DNA of 50,211 nt from Nitrospirota bacterium (GTDB lineage: Bacteria; Nitrospirota; Thermodesulfovibrionia; Thermodesulfovibrionales; UBA6898), in NCBI GenBank assembly GCA_012026685.1, contig VEOY01000185.1, positions 1-50,211 of the forward strand. The letters run 5' to 3'. Below are positions 34,392 to 42,696 of the stretch, one piece after another. The translations under genes were made by a program, and so were the position numbers. A model generated the notes under the pieces. The model saw only the letters and a program-made list of their open reading frames with translations. It had not been told where the DNA came from and ran no database searches. Every line of letters starts with the position of its first letter. The first letter of the stretch is position 1.

Positions 34392-34400
34392 TGCTATAAT
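34392..34400 (+). promoter_or_regulatory. Extended -10 promoter upstream of DUF948/YtxH/hyp genes
   Basis: TGC-TATAAT (34392-34400) with no good -35 box, 15 nt before the DUF948 ATG. TTGGAGG lies in between, so a very short leader with a ribosome site is predicted. It may serve the whole run up to hypB or beyond. Confidence 0.5.
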
Positions 34401-34415
34401 GTTCTTGGAGGAAGC

Positions 34416-34799
34416 ATGAACACGATCATACTTGGCATCATGGCAGGAGTTCTGGTCATATTGGTGGCAGTGCTCATTCCTTTGATTCTGGAAATACGCC
34501 GGACAGTAGCATCGCTCCGGCAGACAACGGAACAACAGTTGAATCCCGCACTTGAAGAGCTCCAGGCAACGCTGAAGAACGTCAGGAACATCACGAATAC
34601 CGTGAACATCATTACCGATGATGTACGTGCGTTCTCCGGAGCTATCCAGCAGGTCGGGCAGAAGATCAATGCGGTCAATTCCGCCGTTGATTCCGTTGCA
34701 TCGTCCCTTACCGTCAGGACCATGAGTCTGAAGGCCGGGATTACCACAGCGATAGCTTTTCTGATCGCCAATATAGCAAGGAAAGGAGAGAGATCATGA
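34416..34799 (+). CDS. DUF948 membrane protein
   Basis: 127-residue protein with one N-terminal membrane helix (IILGIMAGVLVILVAVLIPLIL), then an amphipathic coiled-coil region (about 30-105: EIRRTVASLRQTTEQQL and similar heptads), and a short hydrophobic C-terminal segment. This is the DUF948 pattern. TTGGAGG precedes ATG 34416; a GTG at 34389 is disfavoured. It overlaps the YtxH gene by ATGA. Function is unknown; DUF948 and YtxH genes are often paired. Confidence 0.85.
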   Translation: MNTIILGIMAGVLVILVAVLIPLILEIRRTVASLRQTTEQQLNPALEELQATLKNVRNITNTVNIITDDVRAFSGAIQQVGQKINAVNSAVDSVASSLTVRTMSLKAGITTAIAFLIANIARKGERS

Positions 34800-35104
34800 A
34801 AGAAGAAGGGTACGGATCAGCTTCAATACTGTTGTCATTTCTTCTGGGAGGCGTCGTGGGTGCAGGACTTGCATTATTGCTTGCGCCCCAATCGGGCGAA
34901 GCAACGCGCAAAAAGATAAAGGAACTCGCTGATGAGGTGAAGGAAAAGACGAATGAATACGTCAGCCTGACGAAGGACAAGGTTGCCGGGGCGGTAGACG
35001 AAGGTAAGGGATATTATGAAGAGAGAAAATCCCTGATAAAATCCGCTATCGAGGCAGGCAAAGAAGCATACGAAAAGGAAAAAGAGAAATACGCAAAGGG
35101 CTAA
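34796..35104 (+). CDS. YtxH-domain protein
   Basis: 102-residue protein with an N-terminal membrane helix of the YtxH type (SILLSFLLGGVVGAGLALLLAPQSG, the LLAPxSG end being diagnostic). A long charged helix follows (KIKELADEVKEKTNEYVSLTKDK and onward) and ends KEKEKYAKG. It is like gas-vesicle GvpP/YtxH general-stress proteins. It lies 1 nt before hypA, so it is probably co-transcribed with the hyp genes. Confidence 0.85.
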   Translation: MKEEGYGSASILLSFLLGGVVGAGLALLLAPQSGEATRKKIKELADEVKEKTNEYVSLTKDKVAGAVDEGKGYYEERKSLIKSAIEAGKEAYEKEKEKYAKG

Positions 35105-35105
35105 G

Positions 35106-35450
35106 ATGCATGAGCTGTCCATTGCACAGAATATCATCGAGATCATTTCCGAACAGTGCGTCAGAAGCGGATATAGCAGGATAGAATCCGTCAATCTCAG
35201 GATCGGCAGGGCGTCAGGAATCATGTCTGACGCCCTGCTTTTTGCCTTTGATGCCATCAAGACCGAGTCGGTGGCAGCCGATGCCCTCCTGTGTATTGAG
35301 GAAGTTCCGGTATCGGGAAGGTGCAGCGAATGTAATAGCGATTTTGCTGTTGAGGAAGAGTATATACTGTCTTGTCCCCACTGCGGCGGGAACTCTTTCA
35401 GGATGACGGCGGGAAGAGAGATGGATATCATCGACATGGAGGTTTCATGA
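35106..35450 (+). CDS. hypA: Hydrogenase nickel incorporation protein HypA
   Basis: Nickel metallochaperone for [NiFe]-hydrogenase. The product is 114 residues. The N-terminal MHELSIAQ supplies the Ni ligand His2. The zinc site is C-x2-C-x13-C-x2-C (Cys73, Cys76, Cys90, Cys93). It overlaps hypB by ATGA. Confidence 0.97.
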   Translation: MHELSIAQNIIEIISEQCVRSGYSRIESVNLRIGRASGIMSDALLFAFDAIKTESVAADALLCIEEVPVSGRCSECNSDFAVEEEYILSCPHCGGNSFRMTAGREMDIIDMEVS

Positions 35451-36094
35451 AGGTAAAAGTGGTGACGAAGATCCTTGAGGCAAACGACCGCATAGCCCTT
35501 GAGAACAGGAAGCTCTTTGACGGCGCGGGGATCTATGTCATTAACCTCATGAGCGGGCCTGGTGCCGGCAAGACATCTGTGCTCGAAAAAACATTGAATC
35601 TCGCCTCGGGACTGAAGATCGGGGTCATTGAAGGCGATATTGCCGGCAGCGACGATGCCGAGAGAATTGAGCGCTGCGGTGCTCCGGTCGTGCAGATAAA
35701 TACGGGAGGCGCCTGCCATCTCGATGCCAATATGATCTATGAGGTGCTCAGCGAGCTTCCGCTTCGCGACCTTGATCTCCTTTTCATCGAAAATGTCGGC
35801 AACCTTGTATGTCCGGCAGAGTTCAAGGTCGGCGAAAACATCAAGGTCATGGTGCTCAGCATCGCTGAAGGTCATGATAAACCCCTCAAGTATCCGCTTA
35901 TGTTTCAGGAATCTTCGGCCCTTATCCTTAACAAGATCGACCTTGCGCCGTATCTCGACGTAGACATGGAGAAGATACGCAGAGATGCACTTTCGCTCAA
36001 TCCCAAACTCAAGATATTTGAAGTCTCCTGCAAGACAGGGGTCGGCCTTCCCGAATGGATCGACTGGCTGAAAAAGCAGACACTGAAGCGCTGA
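35447..36094 (+). CDS. hypB: Hydrogenase nickel incorporation GTPase HypB
   Basis: SIMIBI GTPase that delivers nickel with HypA. 215 residues from ATG 35447. P-loop GPGAGKTS starts at 38. The metal-binding Cys/His of the G domain lie in ERCGAPVVQINTGGACHLD, followed by IENVGNLVCPAEF and NKIDLAPYL. It lacks the N-terminal CxxCxxC motif or His-rich tail of some HypB proteins, so it has only the G-domain metal site. Confidence 0.97.
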   Translation: MKVKVVTKILEANDRIALENRKLFDGAGIYVINLMSGPGAGKTSVLEKTLNLASGLKIGVIEGDIAGSDDAERIERCGAPVVQINTGGACHLDANMIYEVLSELPLRDLDLLFIENVGNLVCPAEFKVGENIKVMVLSIAEGHDKPLKYPLMFQESSALILNKIDLAPYLDVDMEKIRRDALSLNPKLKIFEVSCKTGVGLPEWIDWLKKQTLKR

Positions 36095-36147
36095 TGACTT
36101 TTCGTCTGTAATGCCTCCGCGATAACGTTTATTTCAGCGGGGAGGAC

Positions 36148-36819
36148 ATGAAGAAGAAAAAGAAACTAAGCAAGAAGAAACCTGAGGCACCGGTCATCTT
36201 CGCCAACCAGCCTTTCCGCAATCTCGATATCCTCTTCAGAAATGCCGTTACTGAAACCGAACAGTCAGTTCCCGAGGGTAATACCCCGGTCGATAAGAAC
36301 GACGACGAGTTCTTTTTTGAAGCCATGAGGGATGTGCAGGAGATCCGTGCATTCCGTGAGATCAAAGTGCCGGCCCGTCCTGCTGCCTCCATTTCAAAGA
36401 GAATGAAGAATCTGAATGAAGGACGTGCAGAACTTGAAGGGATCGTCAACGGCAAACAGCAGATACGGCTCTCTGATACCCAGGAATATGTCGAATGGGT
36501 CAACCCTCTGTATGGCCGGGAGATCGTCAGGGAGCTTCACCAGGGCAGATATGCTGTCCAGGATAGCATCGATCTTCATGGCTTCATTCTCGGGCAGGCT
36601 GAGGAGGCTCTGCGAACATTTCTTGCGGAAGCAAGGCGAAGAGGTTTCCGTTGCGTCAAGATCGTGCATGGCAGGGGCCTTAGGTCTCCGAACGGACCGG
36701 TACTCAAACACGCTGTGACAGCACTCCTGTCCTCCCGTTACAGGAAACGCATTATCGGGTTCTCGACCGCACGGAGCAACGATGGCGGCCTCGGCGCTCT
36801 TTACGTACTGCTCGCATAA
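36148..36819 (+). CDS. Smr-domain protein (MutS2 C-terminal-like nuclease domain)
   Basis: 223 residues: a basic N-terminal segment (KKKKKLSKKKPEAP), a linker, and a C-terminal Smr domain from about residue 144. The domain has the conserved DLHGFILGQAEEAL, KIVHGRGLRSPNGPVLK and GGLGALYVLL. Smr domains are predicted or shown endonucleases acting on branched DNA or RNA. GGGGAGG precedes the ATG. Its placement between hypB and hypF is unusual and no link to hydrogenase maturation is known to me. Confidence 0.9.
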   Translation: MKKKKKLSKKKPEAPVIFANQPFRNLDILFRNAVTETEQSVPEGNTPVDKNDDEFFFEAMRDVQEIRAFREIKVPARPAASISKRMKNLNEGRAELEGIVNGKQQIRLSDTQEYVEWVNPLYGREIVRELHQGRYAVQDSIDLHGFILGQAEEALRTFLAEARRRGFRCVKIVHGRGLRSPNGPVLKHAVTALLSSRYRKRIIGFSTARSNDGGLGALYVLLA

Positions 36820-36855
36820 CCCGGCGCGGTAGGGCACCGTATGTGTGTTATTGAG

Positions 36856-36861
36856 TATAAT
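36856..36861 (+). promoter_or_regulatory. TATAAT box just upstream of hypF
   Basis: A perfect -10 hexamer lies 8 nt before the hypF GTG. There is no -35 box and no Shine-Dalgarno sequence. It may be an internal promoter giving a nearly leaderless hypF-hypD-hypE transcript. Confidence 0.35.
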
Positions 36862-36869
36862 AAGAGATC

Positions 36870-39224
36870 GTGGCACAACAAAACGGATGTCTTGCCATAA
36901 CCATACAGGGGGTTGTTCAGGGGGTCGGCTTCAGGCCCTTCATCTATAATCTCGCCCGGGAACTTGGCATACGAGGGTTCGTCTCCAACACGGCAGAGGG
37001 TGTCATTATACGCGCGGAAGGGCCCGAGCTCGACCGCTTTATCGATCGCATTCGCCGGGATGCTCCTCCGCTCTCACGTATCGAAAAGGTGCAGATCATA
37101 CCCTCTGAGCCGTGCGGCCTTGCTGATTTTTCCATCCGGCAGAGCGAAGATGGCGACAGTTTTACGCTTCTTTCCCCGGACATATCCATATGCGAAGCCT
37201 GCCTCCTGGAGCTTTTTTCCGTGGGGGACAGGAGGTATCGCTACCCCTTCATCAACTGCACAAACTGCGGACCCCGGTATTCGATCACCCGATCGATCCC
37301 CTATGACAGAAGGAACACCACCATGAAGGGCTTCGATCTCTGTGATCCATGCGCGTCTGAATATCGCGATCCCTCAGACCGGAGGTTCCATGCGCAGCCG
37401 AATGCATGTCCGTCCTGCGGACCCCGGGTAACACTGCTGGACGCCCGGGGGAACAGGGTAGACTGTGCCGATCCCGTTGACCATGCGGTTGAACTTCTGA
37501 AAAGAGGGAAGCTCCTGGCTGTCAAGGGTCTGGGAGGCTTTCATATTGCATGCAATGCCATGGACCGTGAAGCGGTCGTGACCCTCAGGCGGCGCAAGAG
37601 AAAGAGCAACAAGCCCTTTGCGCTTATGTCTCCGGATATATCGTTCATCGGTGAATGCTGTACCATAACATCAAAGGAAGAGGAGTTGCTTTCATCCCCG
37701 CAGCGGCCTGTCGTGCTTCTCAGGAAAAAGGACCTCTCAATCCTTCCCGATGAAGTTTCTCCGGGCAATTCCTATCTCGGGTTCATGCTGCCCTATACCC
37801 CGCTCCATTATCTGCTGTTCTTCAGCCGACGGATCAGCGACATGAAAGCGCTTTTTCCCGCCCTTGTCATGACCAGCGGGAATCTGAGCGAAGAGCCGAT
37901 CATCGGTACGAACGCTGATGCCGTAGAGAAGCTAGCCGGCACCGTTGATGCATTTCTGGTCCATGACCGCGATATCTTTATGCGGGTTGATGATTCAGTC
38001 GTACGCACTATAGCCCGTCCGGGAAGACATCGGGGACAGACGGAGACCGCCGTTTCGTTCATCCGGAGATCGCGCGGATACGCACCTGAACCTGTCCCGC
38101 TCCTCAGTGACGGTCCCGTTGTCCTCGGTTGCGGTGCTGACGTAAAAAATACGTTTGCGTTGACCCGGGGCCAGTATGCGATCATGAGTCAGCACATCGG
38201 CGATATGGAAAACTACGAAACCCTGCAGTTCTTCGAGGAAACGCTTGCAAATTTGAGTCAGGTATACCGCGCTGTTCCTGAGCTTATCGCATATGACCTT
38301 CATCCGCGCTATCTCTCGTCATCCTGGGCGCTTGAGTACGCGCAGAGAAACAATGTGCAACTCATGGGAGTTCAGCATCATTATGCTCATATAGGATCTG
38401 TCATGGCAGAGCACGGATTGCGAGGCAACGTGATCGGGGTCGCATTCGATGGCACTGGCTACGGCACGGACGGTACGCTTTGGGGAGGGGAATTTCTTAT
38501 TGCTCACAGCAAGGGGTTCAGGCGGGCAGGACATTTGAAGTACATATCCCTTCCGGGGGGAGAAACTGCGGTCCGTGAACCCTGGCGTGTCGCTGTGAGC
38601 TTCCTGCGCGACGCCTTTGGACCTGAGGATTTCCTGAAACATATCGCACCAACGGGTCTTTTGGAGCGGTTCGGTACAAAGGAGATCGAAGATGTCCTGA
38701 AGATAGCGGGCAATCCTGCCTTTTCGCCGCTGTCATCAGGGGCCGGAAGGCTTTTTGATGCCGTGTCGGCGATCATCGGTGCGTGCGACTACAACTCATT
38801 CGAGGGAGAAGCGTCCATGGCCCTCGAATCTCTGGCTCGAGAGGACATAGATGAGGAATATCCTGTTGATATTCATTTCGGCGACGATGTTGAGGTCGAT
38901 TTCTCTTATGGCGTGCTCTGCATGGTAGAGGACCTTCGCAGGAGCACTGACCGCACGACAATAGCGTCAAAGTTCCATAATGCAGTGGCAGGCGCCATCG
39001 TCAGAGTTGTCATTAAACTGTCATTAATGAATAATATACGGATGGTTGCACTGAGCGGAGGCGTGTTTCAGAACCTCCATCTGACCGAGACGGTCATCAG
39101 GGGACTGCAGGCAGAGGGGCTCGCGGTTTATATCAACGAACAGGTGCCGTGCAATGACGCGGGCATTTCGCTCGGACAGGCGTATCTTGCCCGGGAGTTG
39201 AAGAAGGGCGGCGCGCTGCCATGA
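36870..39224 (+). CDS. hypF: Carbamoyltransferase HypF
   Basis: Makes the thiocarboxamide on HypE from carbamoyl phosphate, source of the CN ligands of the [NiFe] site. The product is 784 residues from GTG 36870. Domains are acylphosphatase (about 8-95: GVVQGVGFRPFIYNLARE), two C-x2-C-x18-C-x2-C zinc fingers (about 105-190, CEACLLELF and CDPCASEYR), YrdC-like (about 200-390) and Kae1/carbamoyltransferase (about 410-784: HHYAHIGSVMAEHGL, AFDGTGYGTDGTLWGGEF, SGGVFQN). It overlaps hypD by ATGA. Confidence 0.97.
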   Translation: MAQQNGCLAITIQGVVQGVGFRPFIYNLARELGIRGFVSNTAEGVIIRAEGPELDRFIDRIRRDAPPLSRIEKVQIIPSEPCGLADFSIRQSEDGDSFTLLSPDISICEACLLELFSVGDRRYRYPFINCTNCGPRYSITRSIPYDRRNTTMKGFDLCDPCASEYRDPSDRRFHAQPNACPSCGPRVTLLDARGNRVDCADPVDHAVELLKRGKLLAVKGLGGFHIACNAMDREAVVTLRRRKRKSNKPFALMSPDISFIGECCTITSKEEELLSSPQRPVVLLRKKDLSILPDEVSPGNSYLGFMLPYTPLHYLLFFSRRISDMKALFPALVMTSGNLSEEPIIGTNADAVEKLAGTVDAFLVHDRDIFMRVDDSVVRTIARPGRHRGQTETAVSFIRRSRGYAPEPVPLLSDGPVVLGCGADVKNTFALTRGQYAIMSQHIGDMENYETLQFFEETLANLSQVYRAVPELIAYDLHPRYLSSSWALEYAQRNNVQLMGVQHHYAHIGSVMAEHGLRGNVIGVAFDGTGYGTDGTLWGGEFLIAHSKGFRRAGHLKYISLPGGETAVREPWRVAVSFLRDAFGPEDFLKHIAPTGLLERFGTKEIEDVLKIAGNPAFSPLSSGAGRLFDAVSAIIGACDYNSFEGEASMALESLAREDIDEEYPVDIHFGDDVEVDFSYGVLCMVEDLRRSTDRTTIASKFHNAVAGAIVRVVIKLSLMNNIRMVALSGGVFQNLHLTETVIRGLQAEGLAVYINEQVPCNDAGISLGQAYLARELKKGGALP

Positions 39225-40291
39225 ACAAAACTATTGAAGCAATTCGCGAACTGACTTCAGCCGTGGGCAGGCCGGTCAGACTTATGGAAGTGTGCGGTAC
39301 GCATACGGTGGCAATTTTCCGTCATGGCATACGGGATATCCTTCCGACGGAGATAATGCTCCTGAGCGGACCGGGCTGTCCTGTCTGTGTCACCTCGATA
39401 CGGGATGTCGATACGGTCATAGAACTTTCAAGGCGTAAAGACACGATCATTGCGACATTTGGAGATATGATGAGGGTGCCGGGAGCCCGAATGAACCTTT
39501 TACAGGCAAAGGCGGAAGGTTCTGATATCAGGATCGTCTATTCCCCCCTTGATGCGCTGAAGTTTGCCGAGGCTGACCGGGACAAAAAAATCGTTTTCTT
39601 CGCGACCGGTTTTGAGACAACATCTCCCCTGGTTGCCGGTACGATGGCAGAGGCTGATGCCAGAAAGATCGGGAATTTCTCTATTTACTCTGTTCATAAG
39701 ACCGTCCCCCCTGCGCTGAAGGGGCTTGTTGAATCCCCAGATGTCCGCATCGACGGCTTTATTCTTCCGGGACACGTTACAACAATCATCGGCATGAAGC
39801 CCTACGAATTTCTTGCGGGGGACTATCAGAAGCCTGCCGTTGTGACCGGTTTTGATGCGCCGGATATCCTCAACGGCATCCTGATGCTGCTGAAACAGAT
39901 CGTGGGGCATGAATCACGTATCGAAAACGCCTACGCAAAGGTTGTAAAGGAAAAGGGCAATCCGCGGGCAGTTGAACTGCTTGAAGAGTTCTTCGAACCT
40001 GAGGACGTTTACTGGAGAGGTATCGGGATGATACCCGGCAGCGGTCTGCGGCTGAGAGACCGGCATGGAGAACGTGACATCATGCGCACCGTCGCTGTTT
40101 CGGTGCCTGAAGGTCACGAGCCGAAAGCCTGTTCGTGCGGTGATGTGCTCAGGGGAATCAAGGTTCCTACCGACTGCGTTCTTTTCGGCAAGGCATGCAC
40201 GCCGGATTCCCCCGTAGGAGCCTGCATGGTAAGCACGGAAGGAAGCTGCGCTGCATATTTCAAATACCGGGCCCTCCCCCGGGAGTCATGA
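39221..40291 (+). CDS. hypD: Hydrogenase Fe-CN/CO assembly protein HypD
   Basis: [4Fe-4S] scaffold on which, with HypC, the Fe(CN)2CO group is built. The product is 356 residues. Conserved motifs are MEVCGTHTVAIFRHG, LSGPGCPVCVTS, FATGFETTSPLVAG, ILPGHVTTIIG and the C-terminal cysteines in SCGDVLRG, GKACTPDSPVGACM and STEGSCAAYFKY. Its normal partner gene hypC, usually directly upstream, is absent; hypF overlaps instead. Confidence 0.97.
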   Translation: MNKTIEAIRELTSAVGRPVRLMEVCGTHTVAIFRHGIRDILPTEIMLLSGPGCPVCVTSIRDVDTVIELSRRKDTIIATFGDMMRVPGARMNLLQAKAEGSDIRIVYSPLDALKFAEADRDKKIVFFATGFETTSPLVAGTMAEADARKIGNFSIYSVHKTVPPALKGLVESPDVRIDGFILPGHVTTIIGMKPYEFLAGDYQKPAVVTGFDAPDILNGILMLLKQIVGHESRIENAYAKVVKEKGNPRAVELLEEFFEPEDVYWRGIGMIPGSGLRLRDRHGERDIMRTVAVSVPEGHEPKACSCGDVLRGIKVPTDCVLFGKACTPDSPVGACMVSTEGSCAAYFKYRALPRES

Positions 40292-40318
40292 AGATGCCGT
40301 TTCCCGACAGGAACCATC

Positions 40319-41317
40319 ATGGATAGGGTTCAGTTAAGCCACGGCGGCGGCGGCCGGTTGATGCACCAGCTTATCAATGACTACTTCGTGCCTGCCTTTG
40401 CGTTGCAGACACTGAACGATTCTGCTGTTGTGGAAATGTTGTCGGCTGACAGGGTTGCCCTGACCACTGATTCGTATGTGGTTTCCCCGTATTTCTTCCC
40501 CGGCGGAGATATCGGTCTGCTGTCCGTATGCGGAACAGCAAATGACCTGTCCATGGCAGGGGCAACACCATTGTTCATGACCGCGGGGTTCATTCTTGAA
40601 GAAGGATTGCCTATGGAGGACCTCAAAAGCATTCTCGCATCCATGAAAAGAACGTGCGACCGGATCGGTCTGCGCATTGTTGCCGGGGATACCAAAGTGG
40701 TCGAAAAAGGGAAGGGCGACGGCATCTATATCAACACTGCAGGCGTGGGCTCCGTGCGTAAGGGTGCCGAACTGTCTCCGGCTCTGGTCAAGCCGGGAGA
40801 TAAGATCATCATCAGCGGTTCCATAGGCAACCATGGCATGGCAGTCATGGCAGAGAGAAGCGGCATTACATTTGATCCACCCCTGCTGAGCGATGTGCGA
40901 CCCCTGAGCGGTCTGGTTGATGTCATGTTTTCAGTGACCGCTGAAATCAGGGTCATGAGAGACCCGACCCGCGGAGGTGTGGCCACAACCCTTAAGGAAT
41001 TTGCGAATGATTCAGGATGTTGTATGATGATACATGAGGAAGCGCTCCTGGTGAGGCCTGCAGTGCGGGGGGCATGCGATCTGCTCGGACTTGATCCGCT
41101 CTACGTTGCAAATGAAGGGGTGCTTGTAGCCGTGGTCTCTCCGTCCGTTGCGGAAGCGCTCGTTACGGCAATGAGAAACACGGAAGAGGGGGCTGAAGCA
41201 TGCATTGCGGGAGAAGTTCTGGAGGCCCCGACGAGTACGGTATTATTAAAGACCGCCGTAGGCGGGAACAGGATCATCGACATGATCTCAGGCGATCAAT
41301 TGCCGAGAATTTGTTAA
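40319..41317 (+). CDS. hypE: Hydrogenase maturation protein HypE
   Basis: PurM/SelD-like ATPase that dehydrates the carbamoyl group on its C-terminal cysteine to a thiocyanate. The product is 332 residues. The N terminus has LSHGGGGRLMHQLI, then DSYVVSPYFFPGGDIG, GDTKVV and RDPTRGGVATTL. The C-terminal tetrapeptide PRIC with the acceptor cysteine is intact. It is separated from hypD by 27 nt. Confidence 0.97.
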   Translation: MDRVQLSHGGGGRLMHQLINDYFVPAFALQTLNDSAVVEMLSADRVALTTDSYVVSPYFFPGGDIGLLSVCGTANDLSMAGATPLFMTAGFILEEGLPMEDLKSILASMKRTCDRIGLRIVAGDTKVVEKGKGDGIYINTAGVGSVRKGAELSPALVKPGDKIIISGSIGNHGMAVMAERSGITFDPPLLSDVRPLSGLVDVMFSVTAEIRVMRDPTRGGVATTLKEFANDSGCCMMIHEEALLVRPAVRGACDLLGLDPLYVANEGVLVAVVSPSVAEALVTAMRNTEEGAEACIAGEVLEAPTSTVLLKTAVGGNRIIDMISGDQLPRIC

Positions 41318-41334
41318 TACTTCAAGGAGGAATA

Positions 41335-42231
41335 ATGAAATTCAGCAGGATGGCAGCGATTTTTATGATGATGGGTATCTTCATGATCAGTGCTTGCTCG
41401 AAACCAGCCGCAACGGTGAACGGCAAGAAGATAAGCAAGGAAACCCTCCAGATGCACCTGAAAGAACGTGCAGAGGATCATAAGCGTCAGAATATCGCTA
41501 TTGACGAGAGGAAGTTGAGAGAATCCGTTCTCCAGGAATTGATCAGCGAACGTCTCGCGCTCGATGAGGCTGCCGCCAGGGGAATCACCGCATCGGATGC
41601 AGATGTAAATAAGGAAATAGATGCCATCAAGCAGCGCTTTGGCGATGAGAACTTCCAGAAATCGCTTAAGGAAAAGGGGATGACTGTCGATTCGTTCCGG
41701 CAGCGGGTCCGGGAAAAGATCGTTCTCGGACGGTTCATAGAGACCTTTGGCAAAGGGGAGGTCACAGACGCTGAGATCTCTGATTACTATAAGAATAGCC
41801 CCAGGCCGTTCCTCAAGCCCGCCAGGGTCAACATGAAGATCGTCGAGATTCAGTCTGAAGAAGCCGCGCTCGCCGCAGCCGATGAACTAAAAAAAGGGAA
41901 AATGGACTTTGATCAGTATGCGGAAAAGCTCAGCAAGGAAAACAAGGCAAACGTGACGGACTATGGGTGGGTGTCGCCTGAATTCTTTTCCCCGGCCATG
42001 GCGGCGTCGATCAAGTCCCTCAAGGAAGGGCAGTACGGAGGGCCATACAAGGGCCAGAAAAGCTTCTATCTGGTCAGAGTGAAAGAGCGTCAACCCGAGG
42101 GCATCGCCGCATTCGGCGAAGTGAAGGATATGATCAGAAATCAATTGGTCCAGCAGAAACGCATGGAAGAATATTCGAAATGGCTTGAGCAGAAACGCGG
42201 AAGCTCAATGATCTCGATCAACCTGTCATAG
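41335..42231 (+). CDS. Lipoprotein SurA/PrsA-like foldase with degenerate parvulin domain
   Basis: 298-residue lipoprotein from ATG 41335 (AAGGAGG upstream). The signal ends in a lipobox ISAC, with Cys21 to be acylated. A SurA-type N-terminal domain follows (ATVNGKKISKETLQMHLKER to about residue 165). The C-terminal half resembles a parvulin domain in length and ending (AFGEVKDMIRNQL), but I cannot find the usual catalytic pattern: the xRHI strand is RVNMKIVEI and the GGDLG loop is VTDYGWV. It is therefore a probable chaperone with weak or no isomerase activity. Confidence 0.85.
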   Translation: MKFSRMAAIFMMMGIFMISACSKPAATVNGKKISKETLQMHLKERAEDHKRQNIAIDERKLRESVLQELISERLALDEAAARGITASDADVNKEIDAIKQRFGDENFQKSLKEKGMTVDSFRQRVREKIVLGRFIETFGKGEVTDAEISDYYKNSPRPFLKPARVNMKIVEIQSEEAALAAADELKKGKMDFDQYAEKLSKENKANVTDYGWVSPEFFSPAMAASIKSLKEGQYGGPYKGQKSFYLVRVKERQPEGIAAFGEVKDMIRNQLVQQKRMEEYSKWLEQKRGSSMISINLS

Positions 42232-42240
42232 GAAGACATC

Positions 42241-42675
42241 ATGGCGTATGGCGAGAAAATCGTCCTCAGGTTCCTCGACGGGACGATACTCAAAGGATAC
42301 CTTGAAGGGTTCTCTGAGGAGGCGTCGATCGTAACCGTGCGGGCCGCTGCCATGGACCGCGCTGTCGAGGTCGATGTTGACAATCTGAAGGCGATATTCT
42401 TCGTTAAGACCTTTGAGGGTAATAGCCGCTACAATGAGAAGAAGTCGTACGGCATTCGCAAACCTCAGGGGAACAGGACATACGTAAAGTTCAATGATGG
42501 TGAAGATATGGTTGGTTTTATTACGGGTGAAGTGCCCTGGGATAAAGGATTCTTTCTTTCAGGGCATAAGGGGAAGGTGAAGGGATTCTACCTGCTTCCC
42601 ACAGACAAAGGTTCAAATAATATCAGGGTGTTCGTATACACAAGCGCCATAAGGGACATAACCGTTGTTCCCTGA
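42241..42675 (+). CDS. Conserved hypothetical protein with two similar beta-rich halves
   Basis: 144 residues, not assigned to a family with confidence. The two halves look alike: GEKIVLRFLDGTILKGYLEG (3-22) with VDVDNLKAIFFVK, and NRTYVKFNDGEDMVGFITGE (about 78-97) with FYLLPTDKGSNNIRVFVYTSAIRDIT. Each suggests a small barrel that starts with a hydrophobic strand, a DG turn and a glycine. There is no signal peptide. It lies 9 nt after the lipoprotein foldase gene and 21 nt before pdxJ, so it is probably in that operon. Function is unknown. Confidence 0.75.
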   Translation: MAYGEKIVLRFLDGTILKGYLEGFSEEASIVTVRAAAMDRAVEVDVDNLKAIFFVKTFEGNSRYNEKKSYGIRKPQGNRTYVKFNDGEDMVGFITGEVPWDKGFFLSGHKGKVKGFYLLPTDKGSNNIRVFVYTSAIRDITVVP

Positions 42676-42696
42676 ACGAGGAGACATTCATTACCT

